Assembly: GCF_016031615.1 (NCBI RefSeq)
Contig: NZ_JACYXC010000001.1
Location: 5,022,001 to 5,086,000, forward strand
Length of the DNA: 64,000 nucleotides
Source: Streptomyces pactum
GTDB lineage: Bacteria; Actinomycetota; Actinomycetes; Streptomycetales; Streptomycetaceae
Direction: 5' to 3'
Part shown: positions 45,146 through 53,349 of the stretch, piece by piece
Position numbering within the stretch: the stretch's first letter is position 1
Layout: each line of letters begins with the position of its first letter
The notes under the pieces: generated by a model
What the model was told of the DNA's origin: nothing
The model's database searches: none
What the model saw: only the letters and a program-made list of their open reading frames with translations
Translations under genes and position numbers: made by a program

Positions 45146-45212
45146 TGGAGCAGCTCGGTAGCTCGCTGGGCTCATAACCCAGAGGTCGCAGGTTCAAATC
45201 CTGTCCCCGCTA
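45139..45212 (+). tRNA. Initiator tRNA-fMet (CAU), copy 1
   Basis: 74 nt, full cloverleaf with anticodon CAT. Initiator hallmarks: three G:C pairs in the anticodon stem (GGG-CTCATAA-CCC) and a mismatched 1:72 position (C opposite T in the gene). CCA is not encoded. The -10 TAGTGT at 45120-45125 places the start about 7 nt upstream; a terminator follows. Identical in sequence to the copy at 47453. Confidence 0.97.
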
Positions 45213-45217
45213 CTCGA

Positions 45218-45257
45218 CGACGACGGCCCGGATCCGCAAGGATCCGGGCCCTCGTCG
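45218..45257 (+). terminator. Terminator of tRNA-fMet copy 1
   Basis: Stem of 17 pairs with one mismatch (45218-45235/45240-45257) around a GCAA tetraloop, starting 6 nt after the tRNA. Confidence 0.85.
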
Positions 45258-45403
45258 TATGTCCGGAAAACAGCCCGCCGGAAGTCCGGGTTCACACGTT
45301 TGACTTATCTCTCTGTGGGCAAGTCGACAAAACGCTGAAGTGACCTCACTGGCTGCGGTATACCAGGTGTACGCACGTTGCGGGTGATGCGACGATGGAT
45401 TTC

Positions 45404-47275
45404 ATGGGGGACAGGGCAAGTTTGTTGGAGACAGGGCGGTTTGTGCACGCGCACGACGAAGCCGAGGAGGAGGCGCGGTACCGCCGCGCCGCCGAGGCCG
45501 GTGACGCAGCCGCCCTGAGCGTCCTGGGCTCCCTGCTGCTGCGCCGTGGCGATCTGGACGGCGCCGAACCCCACCTGCGGGCCGCGTCCGCGGCCGGTGA
45601 CCGTGCCGCCGCCAACAACCTGGGCGTCCTGCTCCACCAGCGCGGCCGGACCGAGGAGGCCGCGACCTGGTGGCGCACCGCCGCCGTGGCCGGCTCGGCC
45701 GCCGCCGCGCACGCCCTGGGCCGTCACCACCGGGAGAGCGGCGACGAGACCGCCGCCGAGTACTGGCTGCGCCAGTCCGCCGAATCCGGCCACACCCTCG
45801 GCGCGTACGCCCTCGCCGACCTGCTGGAGCACCGCAGCGACATCGGGGCCGAGCGCTGGTTCCGGGCCGCCGCCGAACGGGGCCACCGGGAGGCCGCCTA
45901 CCGGCTCGCCCGCATCCTGGAACAGCGGGAGCACGACCTCGAACGCGGCCGGACCGGCGGCTGGTCCACCGGTACCGGACACACCGGCGCCCGGCACACC
46001 GGCACCGGCCACACCGGTGCGCGGCCCACCGGCACCGGACGCACCGGTGCCGCGCCCCCCGGCGCCCGCCGCCGCGCGGACAGCGAGGCGGAGCAGTGGT
46101 ACCGCCAGGCCGCCGCCCGCGGCCACCGGCGCGCCGCCCTGCACCTGGGCACGCTGCTGGAGGAGCGCGGCGAGACCCAGGAGGCGGGCCGCTGGTACCT
46201 GATGTCCGCCAAGGACGGCGAGTCCCGCGCCGCCTGCGCCCTCGGCTTCCTGCTGCGCGACGCCGGCGACACCGAGTCCGCCGCCGTGTGGTGGCACCGG
46301 GCGGCCCAGGACGGCGACGGCAACGCCGCCAACGCGCTGGGCGCGCTCCACGCCGACCGGGGCGAGACCCAGACCGCCGAGCGCTGGTACCGGGCCGCGC
46401 TCGACGCCGGCGACCACAACGGCGCCTACAACCTCGGCCTGCTCTGCGCCGAGCAGGGCCGGGCCGTCCAGGCCGAGCAGTGGTACCGCCGTGCCGCGTA
46501 CGCCGGCCACCGCGAGGCGGCCAACGCGCTGGCGGTGCTGCTGCTCCAGCGCGGTGACGCGGCCGGCGCCGAGCCGTGGTTCTCCAAGGCTGCCGAGGCC
46601 GGCAGCGTGGACGCCGCCTTCAACCTCGGCATCCTCTACGCCGGCCGGGGCGACGAGGCCGCCGCCCGGCAGTGGTACGAGCGGGCGGCCACCGCCGGGC
46701 ACGCCGAGGCCGCCCTCCAGGTCGCGACCGCGCTGCTCCGGGAGGGCCACGAGGGCCCCGACGCCGAGCGGCACCTGCGGTGCGCCGCGAAGGGCGGCAG
46801 CGTGGAGGCCGCCTACCGGCTCGGCGCGCTGCTCGACCGCCCCCCGGCGGACGGCGAGGAGGCCGCGCCGGACGGCCGCGCGGAGTGCGAGGAGTGGTAC
46901 GAGCGGGCCGCCCGGCACGGGCACCGGCGGGCCCAGGTGCGGCTGGGCATGCTGGCCGCCGCCCGGGGCGACGTGGTGGCCGCCGCCCGCTGGTACCGCA
47001 CCGCCGCCGAGGCCGGCAGCAGCAACGGCGCGTTCAACCTCGGGCTGTTGCTGGCCCGGGAGGGCAGCGAGCCGGAGGCCGCCCTGTGGTGGACCCGGGC
47101 GGCCGAGGCCGGCCACGGCCGGGCCGCGCTGAAGCTGGCTCTGCTCGCCGCCCGCCGGGGGCGGCTCGCGGAGGGCCAGCGGTGGTGCGCCCGGGCGGTC
47201 GAGTGCGGTCCGGCGGAGGTCGCCGAGCGCGCGGCCCGGCTCCGCGACGCCCTCCAGCAGGAGCTGTCCGCCTGA
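45404..47275 (+). CDS. Sel1/TPR-repeat protein
   Basis: 623 residues built almost entirely of about fifteen Sel1-like repeats of roughly 36 residues (pattern AAxWWRxAAxAGxxxAAxxLGxLL), each a pair of helices, forming a long superhelical protein-binding scaffold. No signal peptide or membrane helix. Between repeats, near residues 188-217, lies a 30-bp triplet repeat coding for HTGTGHTGAR units. ATG 45404 (MGDRASLLETGR) is my preferred start; ATG 45395 three codons earlier is equally possible. Binding partners are unknown; the conserved placement between two initiator tRNA genes gives no clear hint. A possible -10 TATACC is at 45359-45364. Confidence 0.9.
   Translation: MGDRASLLETGRFVHAHDEAEEEARYRRAAEAGDAAALSVLGSLLLRRGDLDGAEPHLRAASAAGDRAAANNLGVLLHQRGRTEEAATWWRTAAVAGSAAAAHALGRHHRESGDETAAEYWLRQSAESGHTLGAYALADLLEHRSDIGAERWFRAAAERGHREAAYRLARILEQREHDLERGRTGGWSTGTGHTGARHTGTGHTGARPTGTGRTGAAPPGARRRADSEAEQWYRQAAARGHRRAALHLGTLLEERGETQEAGRWYLMSAKDGESRAACALGFLLRDAGDTESAAVWWHRAAQDGDGNAANALGALHADRGETQTAERWYRAALDAGDHNGAYNLGLLCAEQGRAVQAEQWYRRAAYAGHREAANALAVLLLQRGDAAGAEPWFSKAAEAGSVDAAFNLGILYAGRGDEAAARQWYERAATAGHAEAALQVATALLREGHEGPDAERHLRCAAKGGSVEAAYRLGALLDRPPADGEEAAPDGRAECEEWYERAARHGHRRAQVRLGMLAAARGDVVAAARWYRTAAEAGSSNGAFNLGLLLAREGSEPEAALWWTRAAEAGHGRAALKLALLAARRGRLAEGQRWCARAVECGPAEVAERAARLRDALQQELSA
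45965..46054. repeat. 30-bp tandem repeat, three units, inside the Sel1 gene
   Basis: Units start at 45965, 45995 and 46025 and encode a Thr/Gly/His/Ala/Arg decapeptide that interrupts the helical repeats. The length preserves the frame. Confidence 0.85.
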
Positions 47276-47411
47276 CCCGCGGCCGGGCCTCCGGAGGTCC
47301 GGGGCGCGTGCGTCACGGTCCGGGGCGCGCGGGCCGCCGCCCGGTCCGGCCGCCGGTGGTCCGGTGCCCGGCCGCGCCGCAGGGCCGCCGAGCGGCCCTG
47401 CCGGTGGTGAT

Positions 47412-47441
47412 TTGCGGCTGCCTCCCGCGGCGGGTTAGAGT
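47412..47441 (+). promoter_or_regulatory. Promoter of tRNA-fMet copy 2
   Basis: TTGCGG (47412-47417), 18-nt spacer, TAGAGT (47436-47441); the expected start is about 5 nt before the tRNA. Typical principal-sigma promoter. Confidence 0.75.
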
Positions 47442-47452
47442 GGTCGAACCGA

Positions 47453-47526
47453 CGCGGGGTGGAGCAGCTCGGTAGCTCGCTGGGCTCATAACCCAGAGGT
47501 CGCAGGTTCAAATCCTGTCCCCGCTA
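47453..47526 (+). tRNA. Initiator tRNA-fMet (CAU), copy 2
   Basis: 74 nt, identical to copy 1 over its whole length, same strand, 2.3 kb downstream. The flanks differ, so only the tRNA is duplicated. It has its own promoter and terminator. Confidence 0.97.
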
Positions 47527-47531
47527 CGAGA

Positions 47532-47566
47532 ACGAAGGGCCCGGATCATCGATCCGGGCCCTTCGT
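47532..47566 (+). terminator. Terminator of tRNA-fMet copy 2
   Basis: Perfect 16-bp stem (47532-47547/47551-47566) with a 3-nt loop, 6 nt after the tRNA. Confidence 0.9.
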
Positions 47567-48000
47567 CATGCCTGCCGCCACGTCCCTCCTGACGCCGATC
47601 GCCATGTCGTCTGCGGCGCTACGACCGGTGGTGTCTCGCGGACGGCGCTCCGCCCTTGCCCCGCCGGGCCGTTCGTCGGGTGCCCCGAGGCTCCGGGCGG
47701 TGTGGCGGCTCTGCCGTTGTGGGGGCGGTGGCGTCCCCGTCGTACGGCCGGCCGCGCGGCGGGCGCGGGGCGAGGGGCCGGGCAGATTCCGGGCGCGACA
47801 GTACGAGGGGCGGCGCGGGCCGTGCGCCGGGAGCGCACGGCACGGGTGTGGTCGGGGAAGTGGGCCGCTCGCGGTCGGCGGTGTGCGGGCCGGTGCGGTC
47901 AGGCGCGGAGCCGGCGGTGTTCCGCCTTGGGGCCGCGGCGGGGCGGGGGCGCGCGCTCGGGGCGTCCGGGGCGCGTCCGGGACCTCCGGAGCCCGCGCGG
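47567..48000. other. Gene-free stretch between tRNA-fMet and the Fur gene
   Basis: 434 bp. Frames on both strands are Arg/Gly/Pro-rich with no domain. I see no further signal. Confidence 0.5.
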
Positions 48001-48417
48001 TCAGGCCGTCGCGCAGCCCGGGCAGATGCCCCGGTAGGTGACCTCGACATCGGACACCACGAAACCGAAGCGCTCCTCCGCCGGAAGGTCGGAGAGCGGG
48101 TCGCCGGAGGGGCGGACGTCCCGGATCGTGCCGCAGCGGGAGCACACCAGGTGCTGGTGTGCGTGGTGGGCGTTCGGGTCGTACCGCTTGGCACGGCCGT
48201 CGGTACTGACCTCGATCACCTCACCGAGCGAGACCAGCTCGCCCAGCGTGTTGTACACGGTCGCGCGGGAGATCTCGGGCAGCCGCTCGGCCGCCCGCGC
48301 GTGCACCTCGTCGGCGGTGTAGTGCACGTGGTCCCCGTCGAGGACCTCGGCGACGACGCGGCGCTGGGCCGTCAGCCTCCAGCCGCGTCCCCTGAGCCGT
48401 TCCAGCAGGTCACTCAT
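48001..48417 (-). CDS. catR: Fur-family peroxide sensor, CatR/FurA type
   Basis: 138 residues from ATG 48417 (MSDLLERLRGRGWR). Winged helix with RLTAQRRVVAEVL and recognition helix SRATVYNTLGEL, then a metal-binding domain with His-rich NAHHAHQHLVC and two CxxC pairs (CSRC, CPGC) for structural zinc. It closely resembles Streptomyces CatR, which represses catalase and is inactivated by peroxide. GTG 48426 is an alternative start. The gene is divergent from the catalase and shares its control region, so it most likely represses both. Confidence 0.9.
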   Translation of the reverse strand: MSDLLERLRGRGWRLTAQRRVVAEVLDGDHVHYTADEVHARAAERLPEISRATVYNTLGELVSLGEVIEVSTDGRAKRYDPNAHHAHQHLVCSRCGTIRDVRPSGDPLSDLPAEERFGFVVSDVEVTYRGICPGCATA

Positions 48418-48499
48418 GCCATTCACCTATCAGTCAGATAAGGACAAGGGTACCAGCGCGCTGTCCATCACCGGATCAGGTACGGACTTTCACCGCTTC

Positions 48500-48527
48500 T
48501 TGACTTAGACATTGTCCAATGTAGGAT
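48500..48527 (+). promoter_or_regulatory. Catalase promoter with palindromic CatR operator
   Basis: TTGACT (48500-48505), 16-nt spacer, TAGGAT (48522-48527): a near-consensus principal-sigma promoter. The spacer holds the perfect dyad ACATTG-TC-CAATGT (48509-48522), AT-rich against the background and where a Fur-type repressor would block RNA polymerase. Confidence 0.8.
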
Positions 48528-48574
48528 CGTGCTCGGCTCACGCCAAGGGACAGGACGAGACGCAGGAGGCGCAC

Positions 48575-50047
48575 GTGACCGCAACGGACGAGGTCGGCAT
48601 CGAGGGCCCGCTCACCACGGAATCCGGGGCCCCGGTCGCGGACAACCAGAACAGCGAGACCGCGGGCGTCGGCGGACCGGTGCTGGTCCAGGACCAGCAC
48701 CTGCTGGAGAAGCTCGCGCACTTCAACCGTGAGCGCATCCCGGAGCGGGTGGTGCACGCCCGGGGCGCCGGCGCGTACGGCACCTTCACCGTGACCGCGG
48801 ACGTGACCAAGTACACCCGCGCGAAGTTCCTGTCGGAGATCGGCAAGCAGACCGAGGTCTTCCTGCGCTTCTCGACGGTGGCGGGCAACCTGGGCGCGGC
48901 CGACGCGGTGCGCGACCCGCGCGGCTTCGCGGTGAAGTTCTACACCGAGGAGGGCAACTACGACCTCGTCGGCAACAACACCCCGGTCTTCTTCATCCGG
49001 GACGCCATCAAGTTCCCGGACTTCATCCACACCCAGAAGCGCGACCCGTACACCGGGTCCCAGGAGGCGGACAACGTCTGGGACTTCTGGGGCCTGTCGC
49101 CGGAGTCCACGCACCAGGTGACCTGGCTCTTCGGTGACCGCGGCATCCCCGCGTCCTACCGCCACATGGACGGCTTCGGCTCGCACACCTTCCAGTGGAA
49201 CAACGAGGCCGGCGAGGTCTTCTGGGTCAAGTACCACTTCAAGACCGACCAGGGGATCAAGACCCTCACCGCCGAGGAGGCCGAGGTCCTGGCGGGCAAG
49301 GACCCCGACAGCCACCAGCGCGACCTGCGGGAGTCGATCGAGCGCGGCGACTTCCCGAGCTGGACCGTCTACGTCCAGATCATGCCGGCGGCCGAGGCGG
49401 CGAACTACCGCTTCAACCCGTTCGACCTCACCAAGGTGTGGCCGCACGCGGACTACCCGCGGATCGAGATCGGCAAGCTGGAGCTGAACCGCAACCCGCA
49501 GAACATCTTCGCCGAGGTCGAGCAGTCGATCTTCTCGCCGGCGCACTTCGTGCCGGGCATCGGCCCGTCGCCGGACAAGATGCTCCAGGGCCGGCTCTTC
49601 GCCTACGGCGACGCCCACCGGTACCGCGTCGGCATCAACGCCGACCACCTGCCGGTGAACCGGCCGCACGCCACCGAGGCGCGCACCCACAGCCGGGACG
49701 GCTTCCTGTACGACGGACGCCACGGCGCCGCCAAGAACTACGAGCCGAACAGCTTCGGCGGCCCGGTCCAGACCGGCCGGCCGCTGTGGGAGCCGGTTCC
49801 GGTCTCCGGCCCGACCGGCGACCACGCCACCCCCGCGCACGCGGAGGACGACGACTTCGTCCAGGCCGGCAACCTCTACCGGCTGATGACGGAGGAGGAG
49901 AAGGAGCGGCTGATCGCCAACCTCGCGGGCTTCATCGCGAAGGTCTCCCGCTACGAGATCGCGCAGCGGGCGATCGAGAACTTCCGCAAGGCGGACGAGG
50001 ACTACGGCAAGCGGCTGGAGACCGCGGTCCAGGCCCTGCGCGGCTGA
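48575..50047 (+). CDS. katA: Monofunctional heme catalase (small-subunit type)
   Basis: 490 residues, the length of clade 3 catalases. Converts hydrogen peroxide to water and oxygen in the cytosol. Catalytic His61 in RVVHARGAGAYG, distal Asn at about 134 in GNNTPVFFIRD and proximal heme ligand Tyr344 in RLFAYGDAHRYR. GTG 48575 has GGAGG 5 nt upstream. The leader from the promoter is about 40 nt. Controlled by the divergent CatR-like regulator. The first 30 residues are variable. Confidence 0.97.
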   Translation: MTATDEVGIEGPLTTESGAPVADNQNSETAGVGGPVLVQDQHLLEKLAHFNRERIPERVVHARGAGAYGTFTVTADVTKYTRAKFLSEIGKQTEVFLRFSTVAGNLGAADAVRDPRGFAVKFYTEEGNYDLVGNNTPVFFIRDAIKFPDFIHTQKRDPYTGSQEADNVWDFWGLSPESTHQVTWLFGDRGIPASYRHMDGFGSHTFQWNNEAGEVFWVKYHFKTDQGIKTLTAEEAEVLAGKDPDSHQRDLRESIERGDFPSWTVYVQIMPAAEAANYRFNPFDLTKVWPHADYPRIEIGKLELNRNPQNIFAEVEQSIFSPAHFVPGIGPSPDKMLQGRLFAYGDAHRYRVGINADHLPVNRPHATEARTHSRDGFLYDGRHGAAKNYEPNSFGGPVQTGRPLWEPVPVSGPTGDHATPAHAEDDDFVQAGNLYRLMTEEEKERLIANLAGFIAKVSRYEIAQRAIENFRKADEDYGKRLETAVQALRG

Positions 50048-50128
50048 GCCCGGTCCCGCGGCGGGTCACGGACGGTGTCGTCCGGGGCCGCCGCGGGGGA
50101 CGGCTCGCCCGCCGCTCGCCGTAACACC

Positions 50129-50163
50129 GGAGAGGCCGGACGCCATGGGGCTCCGGCCTCTCC
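50129..50163 (+). terminator. Terminator after catalase
   Basis: Perfect 12-bp stem (50129-50140/50152-50163) with an 11-nt loop. Confidence 0.85.
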
Positions 50164-50233
50164 GCGTACCCGCGTACCCGCGGATGCCGGGCACCGCGTG
50201 ACGGGGGCCCGCGGGTGCCGGTACGCCGCCGGG

Positions 50234-50656
50234 TCAGCCGGCGGCCGCGCCCGCCACCGCGCCGAGGGACGGCCGCGGCGCCCCCAGCCAGCAGCGGATG
50301 ATGTCCCGGACCGACATCACCCCGACCGGTTCCCGGTCGTCCAGCACGACCAGGTGCCGGAACCCGCCGCGGGACATCGCGGCGGCCGCCTCGTCGAGGG
50401 TCCACCCCGGGGCGGCGAAGACCGCGTCGGTGGTGGTGTGGGCGTACGCGGGTTCCCGGTCCGGGTCCTGGCCCGCGCCCACCGAGTTGAGGATGTCGCG
50501 CTCGGTGAGGATGCCGAGCACGCTGGTGTCCGGGTCGAAGACGATCGCGGAGCCCACCCGGCGGTCGGCCATCAGCCGGGCCGCCTGGCGGAGGGTGTGG
50601 GCCGGTCCGATGGTGAGGATCACCGGACTCATGGCGTCACGGACGAGCAGGGACAT
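50234..50656 (-). CDS. Tandem CBS-domain protein
   Basis: 140 residues, two CBS domains and nothing else. The first (about 5-62) contains VRDAMSPVILTIGPAHTLRQ and GILTERDIL; the second (about 75-125) contains TLDEAAAAMSRGGFRHLVVL and GVMSVRDIIR. CBS pairs bind adenine nucleotides and act as energy or stress sensors; the partner is unknown. ATG 50656 has a strong GGAGGTGG site. The upstream region contains AT-rich TTCACA repeats. Confidence 0.9.
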   Translation of the reverse strand: MSLLVRDAMSPVILTIGPAHTLRQAARLMADRRVGSAIVFDPDTSVLGILTERDILNSVGAGQDPDREPAYAHTTTDAVFAAPGWTLDEAAAAMSRGGFRHLVVLDDREPVGVMSVRDIIRCWLGAPRPSLGAVAGAAAG

Positions 50657-51110
50657 GGGCGAGCCACCTCCTCGGTGAACCCTTCGCGGGCCCGGCCGGG
50701 GCACGCCGTACGCCAGGACGCCCGGAGAAGGCATTCACAACTTCACAAGCGAGGTTTCTCATATTCACATGGGCCGTGGGGGCCGACAAGGGGTGACGGG
50801 GGGCCGGCCGGAGCGTTCGAGTCGCCCTCCAGCGCGGAGCATCCCCGGTGGAGCGGCCCGGCGCACACGATCCTCGCCTCCCCGCGCCGCCGGAGCCCTC
50901 CCCGCGCCGTCCGGCCGCTGCGCCCGCGCGGCCCCGGGCCGGCGCGCCCGCGCCGTCCGCGCCCGCGCACCTGCGTCGTCCGCGCCTTCGCGGCGTCAAG
51001 ACGCCCGCGCCCGCGACCTCGGGGCGCTCCGGTCCGGTAGCCTCCGGGCGCCCGCGCACGCCCCCGGGCCCCGCGCCCGCGTACGCCCCCGCGCGCCAGC
51101 CGTCGGCCGG
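50657..51110. other. Gene-free region with TTCACA repeats near the CBS gene
   Basis: 454 bp. Next to the CBS gene an AT-rich patch (50730-50772) contains TTCACA three times (50734, 50742, 50764), two of them in the tandem ATTCACAA-CTTCACAA; it probably holds the CBS promoter/operator. The rest is GC-rich with no frame. Confidence 0.5.
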
Positions 51111-51902
51111 CTACCCCAGGTGGGCGAGCAGCTGGTCGTGCAGGAGTCCGTTGGACGCCGCCGCGTCCCCGCTGTGCGGGCCGGGTGCGCCGTCCAGACC
51201 GGTGAACGTGCCGCCGGCCTCCTGGACCACCACCGCACAGGCCGCCATGTCCCACAGCGACAGCTCCGGTTCGGCACAGATGTCCACCGACCCCTCGGCG
51301 ACCATCATGTACGACCAGAAGTCGCCGTAGCCGCGGGTGCGCCAGCAGGCCCGGGTGAGGTCGAGGAAGCCCGCCAGCTTCCCCCGCTCCTCCCAGCCGC
51401 TGAGCGAGGAGTACGCGAACGACGCGTCCTGGAGCGCGCCGACCCGGGAGACCCGCAGCCGGCTCGCCGACGACAGGCTCCGCCCGGTGTACGCGCCGAG
51501 CCCCTCCGCCGCCCACCACCGGCGGCCCAGCGCGGGCGCCGACACCACGCCGACCACCGGCCGGTCGCCGCCCTCGCCCCGCTCCATCAGGGCGATCAGG
51601 GTGGCCCACACCGGCACCCCGCGCACGTAGTTCTTGGTCCCGTCGATGGGGTCGATCACCCACCGGCGCGGACCGGTGCCCTCACTGCCGTACTCCTCCC
51701 CGAGTACGGCGTCGCGCGGCCGGGCCCGCTGCAGCGAGGCGCGGATCAGCTCCTCGGCGGCCTTGTCGGCCTCGCTCACCGGCGTCATGTCCGGCTTGGT
51801 CTCCACCTTCAGATCGAGCGCCTTGAACCGCTCCATGGTGGTCGCGTCGGCGGAGTCGGCCAGCACATGGGCGAGGCGCAGGTCATCGTGGTAGTCGGGC
51901 AT
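51111..51902 (-). CDS. hisN: HisN-type histidinol-phosphatase (inositol monophosphatase family)
   Basis: 263 residues. Metal-dependent phosphatase; in actinobacteria this branch supplies histidinol phosphatase for histidine synthesis. Seen: KPDMTPVSEADKAAE near the N-terminus, GEEYG with the metal Glu, WVIDPIDGTKNYVRG with the DPIDGT active site, and a C-terminal SLWDMAACAVVVQEAGG. ATG 51902 is preceded by TACTGT with a 6-nt gap, so probably leaderless. The gene is divergent from the TetR gene. Confidence 0.93.
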   Translation of the reverse strand: MPDYHDDLRLAHVLADSADATTMERFKALDLKVETKPDMTPVSEADKAAEELIRASLQRARPRDAVLGEEYGSEGTGPRRWVIDPIDGTKNYVRGVPVWATLIALMERGEGGDRPVVGVVSAPALGRRWWAAEGLGAYTGRSLSSASRLRVSRVGALQDASFAYSSLSGWEERGKLAGFLDLTRACWRTRGYGDFWSYMMVAEGSVDICAEPELSLWDMAACAVVVQEAGGTFTGLDGAPGPHSGDAAASNGLLHDQLLAHLG

Positions 51903-52048
51903 GGGCGAACAGTATCGACCGGGATGGGCGGGAGCCACCTGGTGACCTCTCGCACCGGTGTGCCGGTCGCCCGCCGGGGCTATTGACACGTTCTGACCAT
52001 CCGTCATTCCATGAAAAGCCCGTATAAAGAGGGCGACGGAGGCGCACG

Positions 52049-52747
52049 ATGCCCGCAGCTCGGCAAGCCCTGTTGACCGCGGCCCGCGCGGCCCTGGACC
52101 ACCGGCCGTGGCCGGTGATCCGGATGGCCGAGGTCGCCGCGGCGGCCCGGGTCTCCCGGCAGACGCTCTACAACGAGTTCGGGGGCAAGGACGGGCTGGC
52201 CCGCGCCCTGGCCCGACGCGCCGCCGACGGTTACCTCGCGGGGGCCGAACGGGTGCTGCGCGGCGCGCCCGGCGGGGCGGACGTCCCCGAACGGCTGGCC
52301 TCCCTGGCGCAGTGGACGGTGGACGCCGCGCGCGCCGACCCGCTGGTGCGCGCCGTCCTCACCGGGTGCTGGGACGACCGGTTCCCCGCCCCCGCCGGGA
52401 TCCTGCCCGCCGGGGCCCTGCCCGCCGGGGCCCTGCCCGCCGGTGCGGTGCCGCGCCGTCGGCGGCCCGGCCCGGCCCCGGTGCCGACGCCGGAGGAACT
52501 CCTGGGGCAGGTCCGGGAGCGCGCGGTACGGGTCCTGTCGGCGGGCCGGCACCCCGGCGACGCGGCGGCCCTGGCGCGCGCCTGCGAGACCGCCGCCCGC
52601 CTGGCGCTGTCCTGGGTGGTGGCCCCGGCCGGCCCGGACCGGGTGGCGGAACTCGTGCGCGGCGTGGTGCCGCGGCCGGTGCCCCGGCCCGGCCCGCACC
52701 GGACGCCCGAGGTCAGTGCGCGGAGCCGGAGAGCCGGAGCCCGATGA
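52049..52747 (+). CDS. TetR-family transcriptional regulator
   Basis: 232 residues. N-terminal helix-turn-helix AEVAAAARVSRQTLYNEFGG (about 26-45) with the TetR signature; the ligand domain is not characterised. The middle contains a Pro/Ala/Gly stretch from a 15-bp tandem repeat (about 52389-52441). ATG 52049 with GGAGG upstream. Its 3' end overlaps the convergent SMR transporter gene by 35 bp. It may control that pump, but no shared operator is evident. Confidence 0.9.
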   Translation: MPAARQALLTAARAALDHRPWPVIRMAEVAAAARVSRQTLYNEFGGKDGLARALARRAADGYLAGAERVLRGAPGGADVPERLASLAQWTVDAARADPLVRAVLTGCWDDRFPAPAGILPAGALPAGALPAGAVPRRRRPGPAPVPTPEELLGQVRERAVRVLSAGRHPGDAAALARACETAARLALSWVVAPAGPDRVAELVRGVVPRPVPRPGPHRTPEVSARSRRAGAR

Positions 52748-53042
52748 TGCCGACGATGACCAGGACGATCGAGACGATCTTCAGTGCGGAGACCACGTCG
52801 TCCAGGAAGATCATGCCGTAGATGGCGGTGCCGGTGGCGCCGATCCCGGTCCACACCGCGTACGCGGGGCCCACGTCCAGCTTCTTCAGCGACAGCGTCA
52901 GCAGGCCGAAACTGCTCAGCGCGAAGACGCAGAACGCGATCGTCGGCCAGATCCGGGTGAAGCCGTGCGAGAGCTTGAGGCACACCGCGAAGCCGGTCTC
53001 CAGCAGTCCGGCGACCACGACGAGCAGCCACGCCATCGCCAT
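52713..53042 (-). CDS. SMR-family transporter, SugE/Gdx type
   Basis: 109 residues, four membrane helices. The essential Glu of SMR proteins is in VVAGLLETGFAVCLK (Glu15). The motif GPAYAVWTGIGATGTAIYG resembles the guanidinium-exporter (Gdx/SugE) branch more than the drug-exporting EmrE branch, although branch assignment by eye is uncertain. ATG 53042 has GGAGG upstream. The end overlaps the TetR gene. No guanidine riboswitch is recognisable in the 300 bp upstream. Confidence 0.88.
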   Translation of the reverse strand: MAMAWLLVVVAGLLETGFAVCLKLSHGFTRIWPTIAFCVFALSSFGLLTLSLKKLDVGPAYAVWTGIGATGTAIYGMIFLDDVVSALKIVSIVLVIVGIIGLRLSGSAH

Positions 53043-53349
53043 CCGGTTGCCTCCTGTGCGCTCGGTGACCGCGGGACGCCCGGTGGCCTCGTGCCCGATG
53101 GGCCGTCAGGGCCGGGTGCGCTTATGCCTTTACCGTACCGACCCGATCGCAAACGTTCCCGGTCCGCCGCACCCCGGACGACATCGGTCGAACAGCCCCG
53201 GAGTGGCCTGCCGGTACGGTCTGCGGCCCCGTCCGGCCCTGCCCGGCAACCGCCGGCCGCCTCCCTCGCACCGGCCGGAACGACCGCGCCGGTCCCGGCC
53301 CGTGGCGCCGGGGCCGGGCAGGCCGCCCCGGCCCCGGGATCCGCCCCGG
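53043..53349. other. Gene-free stretch upstream of the SMR gene
   Basis: 307 bp; must contain the SMR promoter (AT-rich patch near 53121-53155, minus strand). No riboswitch motif or frame recognised. Confidence 0.4.

Noticed and set aside
45139..47526. Duplicated tRNA genes as attachment sites of an integrated island
   Set aside because: The segment holds only a conserved host-like Sel1 gene, no integrase, and both tRNA copies are full-length with their own promoter and terminator.
53043..53200. Guanidine riboswitch upstream of the SugE/Gdx-like transporter
   Set aside because: I looked for ykkC-type conserved blocks and paired ACGR-loop hairpins and found no convincing match; a covariance-model scan would settle it.
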